DNA of 36,652 bases from Prolixibacteraceae bacterium (lineage in GTDB: Bacteria; Bacteroidota; Bacteroidia; Bacteroidales; Prolixibacteraceae). Position numbers and translations under genes: made by a program. A model generated the notes under the pieces. It was not told the origin of the DNA, did not search any database, and worked only from the letters and a program-made list of their open reading frames with translations. Below are positions 33,801 to 36,652 of the stretch, piece by piece; within the stretch, counting starts at the first letter, position 1; each line of letters begins with the position of its first letter. The stretch is from assembly GCA_027859005.1 (NCBI GenBank), contig JAQIBQ010000277.1:1-36652 (forward strand), read 5' to 3'.

Positions 33801-33818
33801 TTGTTTCAATTGAAACAA
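33801..33818. promoter_or_regulatory. 18-base perfect palindrome upstream of the lipoprotein gene
   Basis: TTGTTTCAATTGAAACAA is a perfect palindrome ending 8 bases before the start codon of the minus-strand lipoprotein gene, in the divergent intergenic region with the TfoX-N gene. It could be an operator for either gene. In RNA it would fold over the ribosome-binding region. Confidence 0.45.
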
Positions 33819-33873
33819 AACATGCTTATTAAAGTTGCTCTAATTTTAAAACTAAGCTCGCCTTAAGTTTGTT

Positions 33874-33881
33874 TATCTTTG
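33874..33881 (+). promoter_or_regulatory. -7 promoter box of the TfoX-N gene
   Basis: TATCTTTG matches TAnnTTTG, 16 bases before the start codon, implying a very short leader. AGAAGGA just before the ATG is one of the few Shine-Dalgarno-like sites in the window. Confidence 0.5.
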
Positions 33882-33897
33882 AAAAGATAGAAGGAAT

Positions 33898-34251
33898 ATG
33901 GCTTATAACGAGTTTCTTGCCGATAGAGTAACCCAAGTATTAAAGGACAAAAGAATTTCATTTTACTCAAAAAAAATGATGGGTGGTTTAACTTTTATGG
34001 TTGATGATAAAATGTGCGTAGGTATTATTAAAGACGATTTAATGGTTCGACTTGATCCTGAAATTTATGAATCCTCAATTTTGAAAGAAGGTTGCCGACC
34101 AATGGATTTTACGCATAGACCCATTAAAGGATATGTTTTTGTAGATGCATTGGCTGTTGATATGGATTCTGAATTAGAATATTGGATTCAATTGGCTTTG
34201 GACTTTAATCCCAAAGCAATAAATAGGAAAAAGAAGAAAAAGACAAATTAA
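33898..34251 (+). CDS. TfoX/Sxy N-terminal domain protein
   Basis: A 117-residue protein made only of the TfoX N-terminal domain. Recognised by KKMMGGLTFMVDDKMCVGI (family has MFGGxxxxxxGxxF/C...), followed by DLMVRLDPE and the closing RPIKGYVFVD. The tail is lysine-rich (NRKKKKKT). Unlike the competence regulator Sxy/TfoX it lacks the C-terminal domain, so a role in competence is not implied. Function of these short forms is unknown. Its stop TAA overlaps the stop of the convergent YkgJ-type gene. Confidence 0.85.
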   Translation: MAYNEFLADRVTQVLKDKRISFYSKKMMGGLTFMVDDKMCVGIIKDDLMVRLDPEIYESSILKEGCRPMDFTHRPIKGYVFVDALAVDMDSELEYWIQLALDFNPKAINRKKKKKTN

Positions 34252-34850
34252 AGCGTTGGCTCTAGTTGTACCTCTTCAAATTTTGGAATTCGATGCTCTA
34301 AACTAAAAAGTGGAGCAATGGCAAAATTTAATAGAGTAAGCGTTGTAGGCAATTTTAATAGTATATCTGACAATACTTTTTTTCGCAATTCTTCAGCTTC
34401 AGGAATTGTATCATTTAATGGATTCTCTTTACAATTTTCGGGGCCATTTATACCTACATGCAACCTACAACTTAAAGGTCTAACTGGGTAAATAATACAT
34501 TTCTTTTCTTCTAAAAACAAGCAGGGTATTTTATCCTTTGCAACCTGTTTATGAAAAGTGTCAAAAATATATTTGGAACGAAGTACTTTCCTAATGGGCA
34601 TTCTTAAATCAAAATAATCGAACCATAATTTCAATTGCTTTTTCAAAAAAAGCTTCTGATCAATTGATAAATTATTAACAATATAGTTAGAAATAAGCGG
34701 TACTTCCCAATTCAAAATTTCGACAGACTGATGACAACATGAATCGCAACCAACTATGCACCTCATAGAATAAGGTATCATTTGTTTATCTAGAAATTGA
34801 TATTTTTTCTGAAACCATTTGGCTACAATATTTGAAGTTGCTTGATCCAT
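34248..34850 (-). CDS. YkgJ-type cysteine-cluster protein
   Basis: A 200-residue soluble protein of the YkgJ/CxxCxxCC-type family, which binds zinc or iron. The first part carries CIVGCDSCCHQS, and later cysteines follow in PCLFLEEKKCIIYPVRPLSCRLHV, the family's C-x(7)-C-x(3)-Y-x(2)-R-P-x-x-C-R pattern, then another Cys in GPENCKEN. The enzymatic role is unknown for most members. The first cluster is shifted to about residue 31, as usual. Convergent with and overlapping the TfoX-N gene by its stop codon. Confidence 0.82.
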   Translation of the reverse strand: MDQATSNIVAKWFQKKYQFLDKQMIPYSMRCIVGCDSCCHQSVEILNWEVPLISNYIVNNLSIDQKLFLKKQLKLWFDYFDLRMPIRKVLRSKYIFDTFHKQVAKDKIPCLFLEEKKCIIYPVRPLSCRLHVGINGPENCKENPLNDTIPEAEELRKKVLSDILLKLPTTLTLLNFAIAPLFSLEHRIPKFEEVQLEPTL

Positions 34851-34975
34851 AGCGGGAATTATTAGTGATAAACAAGAACGAAAAGATAGATACCAGTCAA
34901 GTTACAACTTTTTCACATCCAACTACCTAATCTTCAAATGCCAATAAACATACTCCCGCAAATTCAAAAAAATTG

Positions 34976-35010
34976 ACAAAAAAAAGCAGCACCAGAAAGG
35001 CACTGCTTTT
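34976..35010 (-). terminator. Terminator after the ribonucleotide reductase gene
   Basis: On the minus strand AAAAGCAG pairs with CTGCTTTT (further CC/GG pairs inside), followed by a U run. It lies about 20 bases after the nrdJ stop. Confidence 0.8.
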
Positions 35011-35030
35011 ATAATTAAAAAAAAATAATC

Positions 35031-36652
35031 CTAACCACACTTTGAATGACCGCAATCTTGACAAGTAAGGCATCCCTCTTGATAAATTACATTTTCGGAA
35101 CTGCAATATCCGCAATCGCTTCCATCTGCTTTGGTTCCATCTGGAATGTACTTTTTCAGTGCCCTTGCTACACCTGCTTTCCAGGTGTTGATCGATTCGT
35201 CATTCAGCTGTAAACTTGATACCAATTCAACCACTTTATGAATAGGCATGCCATGTCTCAAAGTACCTGAAATCAATTTTGCATAGTTCCACATTTCTGG
35301 ATCGAACTTATGCGACAAGCCTTCCATGGTTGTTTTATACCCCCTCTTATTTGTATATTGGAAATCGTAGCGAGTAACTTCGCCATCTTTTCTTTTGATA
35401 ATCTTACCTGAATTCACTGATCGTGGAACCAATATTCCTTCTTCATCATCTACTAAGCCAGTAAATATTTCATACGGATGATTATCGGCAAGACCAATAA
35501 AAGCAATCCATTTTTCACGATTATTTTGAAAACGTACTACATCTGCCTCTAGACTTTCTGGACGTTTTGACGGAAAATTACCTGATGTTAAAGCTGCCTC
35601 ATCTTTATTGTTCTTCTTATCTGAAATCAGAACACCAGTACGAGAACCTTCGCGATAAACTGTAACACCTTTACATCCCGATTTCCATGCTTCGAGGTAT
35701 ACTTGTCCTACTAATTCTTCTTTGGCATCCTCAGGCATGTTAATCGTTACTGAAATTGAATGGTCTACCCATTTTTGAATACGTCCTTGCATTCTTACTT
35801 TATTCAACCAATCAACATCGTTAGACGTTGCTCCAAAATAAGGAGACTTACTAATCATCTCGTCTAACTCATCTTGTGAATAGCGCTTATCCATGTCGTA
35901 ACCATTCACTTCCATCCAAACTTTAAATTTATGATGAAAAACAGTATACTCTTCCCAGCTATCACCCAATTCATCAACAAAATCTACACGAACATCTTTA
36001 TCGTTTGGATTTACTTTTCTACGACGTTTGTATACCGGCATAAATACTGGTTCAACACCCGACGAAGTTTGTGTCATTAAACTGGTTGTACCAGTTGGAG
36101 CAATAGTTAACAATGCAATATTACGTCTACCGTTCACTTTCATTGCTTCGTACAATTCTGGATCGGCTTTCTTAATTCTTTTTATAAATGGATTCTTTTC
36201 TTCACGTTTGTAGTCGTAAATATGGAAAGAGCCTCTTTCTTTTGCCATTTCAACTGAAGAACGGTATGCTTCAATTGTAATTGTTTTGTGAATTTCTTCG
36301 GAGAAATCAGTTGCTATTTCGCTACCATAACGCAAGCCTAAAGCTGCTAACATATCACCTTCTGCAGTAATACCAACACCAGTTCTACGACCTTCTTGTG
36401 CTTTATTTTTAATGTTATTCCATAGCAACAATTCAGTTCTTTTTATTTCTTCACTTTCAGGGTCGGTTTCAATCTTATTAAGAATACCATCAATCTTTTC
36501 TAATTCAAGATCGATAATATCATCCATTATACGCTGCCCTATACCTACATGTTTTTTAAATAATTCAAAGTTGAATTTAGCCTCTGGAGTGAAAGGATTT
36601 TCGACATATGAATATAGGTTGATAGCCAATAAACGACAACTATCATAAGGGC
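35031..36652 (-). CDS. nrdJ: B12-dependent class II ribonucleotide reductase, 3' part
   Basis: The C-terminal 540 codons of an adenosylcobalamin-dependent ribonucleotide reductase, which makes deoxyribonucleotides with or without oxygen. The frame is open to the right edge: before the track's start (a TTG) it reads PYDSCRLL and then AINLYSYVENPF, so the true start is outside. The Cys of PYDSCRL is the redox partner position. The radical-forming Cys region lies just beyond the edge. Visible landmarks are the phosphate/substrate loop NIALLTIAPTGTTSL, then SSGVEPVF, and TVYREGSRTGVL near the barrel end. The tail has a cysteine-rich redox/zinc-ribbon element with CGYC, CLTCQDCG and a final CG. 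Terminator just downstream. Confidence 0.92.
   Translation of the reverse strand, partial: PYDSCRLLAINLYSYVENPFTPEAKFNFELFKKHVGIGQRIMDDIIDLELEKIDGILNKIETDPESEEIKRTELLLWNNIKNKAQEGRRTGVGITAEGDMLAALGLRYGSEIATDFSEEIHKTITIEAYRSSVEMAKERGSFHIYDYKREEKNPFIKRIKKADPELYEAMKVNGRRNIALLTIAPTGTTSLMTQTSSGVEPVFMPVYKRRRKVNPNDKDVRVDFVDELGDSWEEYTVFHHKFKVWMEVNGYDMDKRYSQDELDEMISKSPYFGATSNDVDWLNKVRMQGRIQKWVDHSISVTINMPEDAKEELVGQVYLEAWKSGCKGVTVYREGSRTGVLISDKKNNKDEAALTSGNFPSKRPESLEADVVRFQNNREKWIAFIGLADNHPYEIFTGLVDDEEGILVPRSVNSGKIIKRKDGEVTRYDFQYTNKRGYKTTMEGLSHKFDPEMWNYAKLISGTLRHGMPIHKVVELVSSLQLNDESINTWKAGVARALKKYIPDGTKADGSDCGYCSSENVIYQEGCLTCQDCGHSKCG

Noticed and set aside
33898-34251. Competence regulator TfoX/Sxy
   Set aside because: Only the N-terminal domain is present, and no competence genes are nearby.

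Overview
The window reads as chromosome from an AT-rich Bacteroidota. The Marinilabiliales/Marinifilaceae-like end of the phylum is a guess from gene content. Supporting signs are an alternative complex III operon, a ResB-CcsA fusion, many lipoproteins with Bacteroidota-style lipoboxes, TAnnTTTG promoter boxes, few Shine-Dalgarno sites, and a set of secreted glycoside hydrolases. I see no rRNA, tRNA, CRISPR array, prophage or intact insertion sequence.

Layout. (1) 1-2 kb: haem-binding (Haem_bd-like) genes, the first broken by an in-frame TAA, then a fragment resembling an antibiotic-biosynthesis-monooxygenase domain and a stand-alone E2-type acyltransferase. (2) 2.1-9.9 kb, minus strand: alternative complex III, in the order actA-B-C-D-F-E. 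It passes electrons from quinol to a cytochrome c or an oxidase. ActA carries six CXXCH motifs instead of the usual five, and no oxidase genes follow. (3) 10.3-16.2 kb, minus strand: acyl-CoA thioesterase, thioredoxin-like protein, DUF1697 protein, the ResB-CcsA haem-attachment protein that would mature the cytochromes of region 2, a chorismatase-like protein and a decayed M14 carboxypeptidase. (4) 16.4-31.8 kb: a dispersed carbohydrate-use region with a GH74 lipoprotein, a GH13 periplasmic amylase-type enzyme, a Gfo/Idh/MocA oxidoreductase, a cupin, a GH42 beta-galactosidase split by one nonsense codon, two small secreted proteins, a MATE exporter and a GH15 glucoamylase lipoprotein with a LacI-type operator upstream. 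GH13 and GH15 together suggest use of starch or malto-oligosaccharide. GH74 suggests beta-glucan or xyloglucan. (5) 32-36.6 kb: TPR protein, FG-GAP-like lipoprotein, TfoX-N protein, YkgJ-type cysteine-cluster protein, and the 3' part of a B12-dependent ribonucleotide reductase that runs off the right edge.

The long gene-poor stretches (about 19.0-20.4 and 22.2-23.0 kb) are full of interspersed palindromic repeats. One family of about 160 bp has three copies around the GH13 gene and a fourth partial inverted copy, and its first hairpin shows a compensatory base change. A second family of about 100-120 bp has copies 22 kb apart. Several genes are broken (haem-binding protein, GH42, M14, probably the monooxygenase-like fragment), so the region appears to be eroding, unless the two point nonsense codons are sequence errors. 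I found no convincing new multi-gene system. The best candidates for something undescribed are the repeat families and a small secreted protein with three copies of an L-x-I-E-x-W-M-x(5)-W motif.
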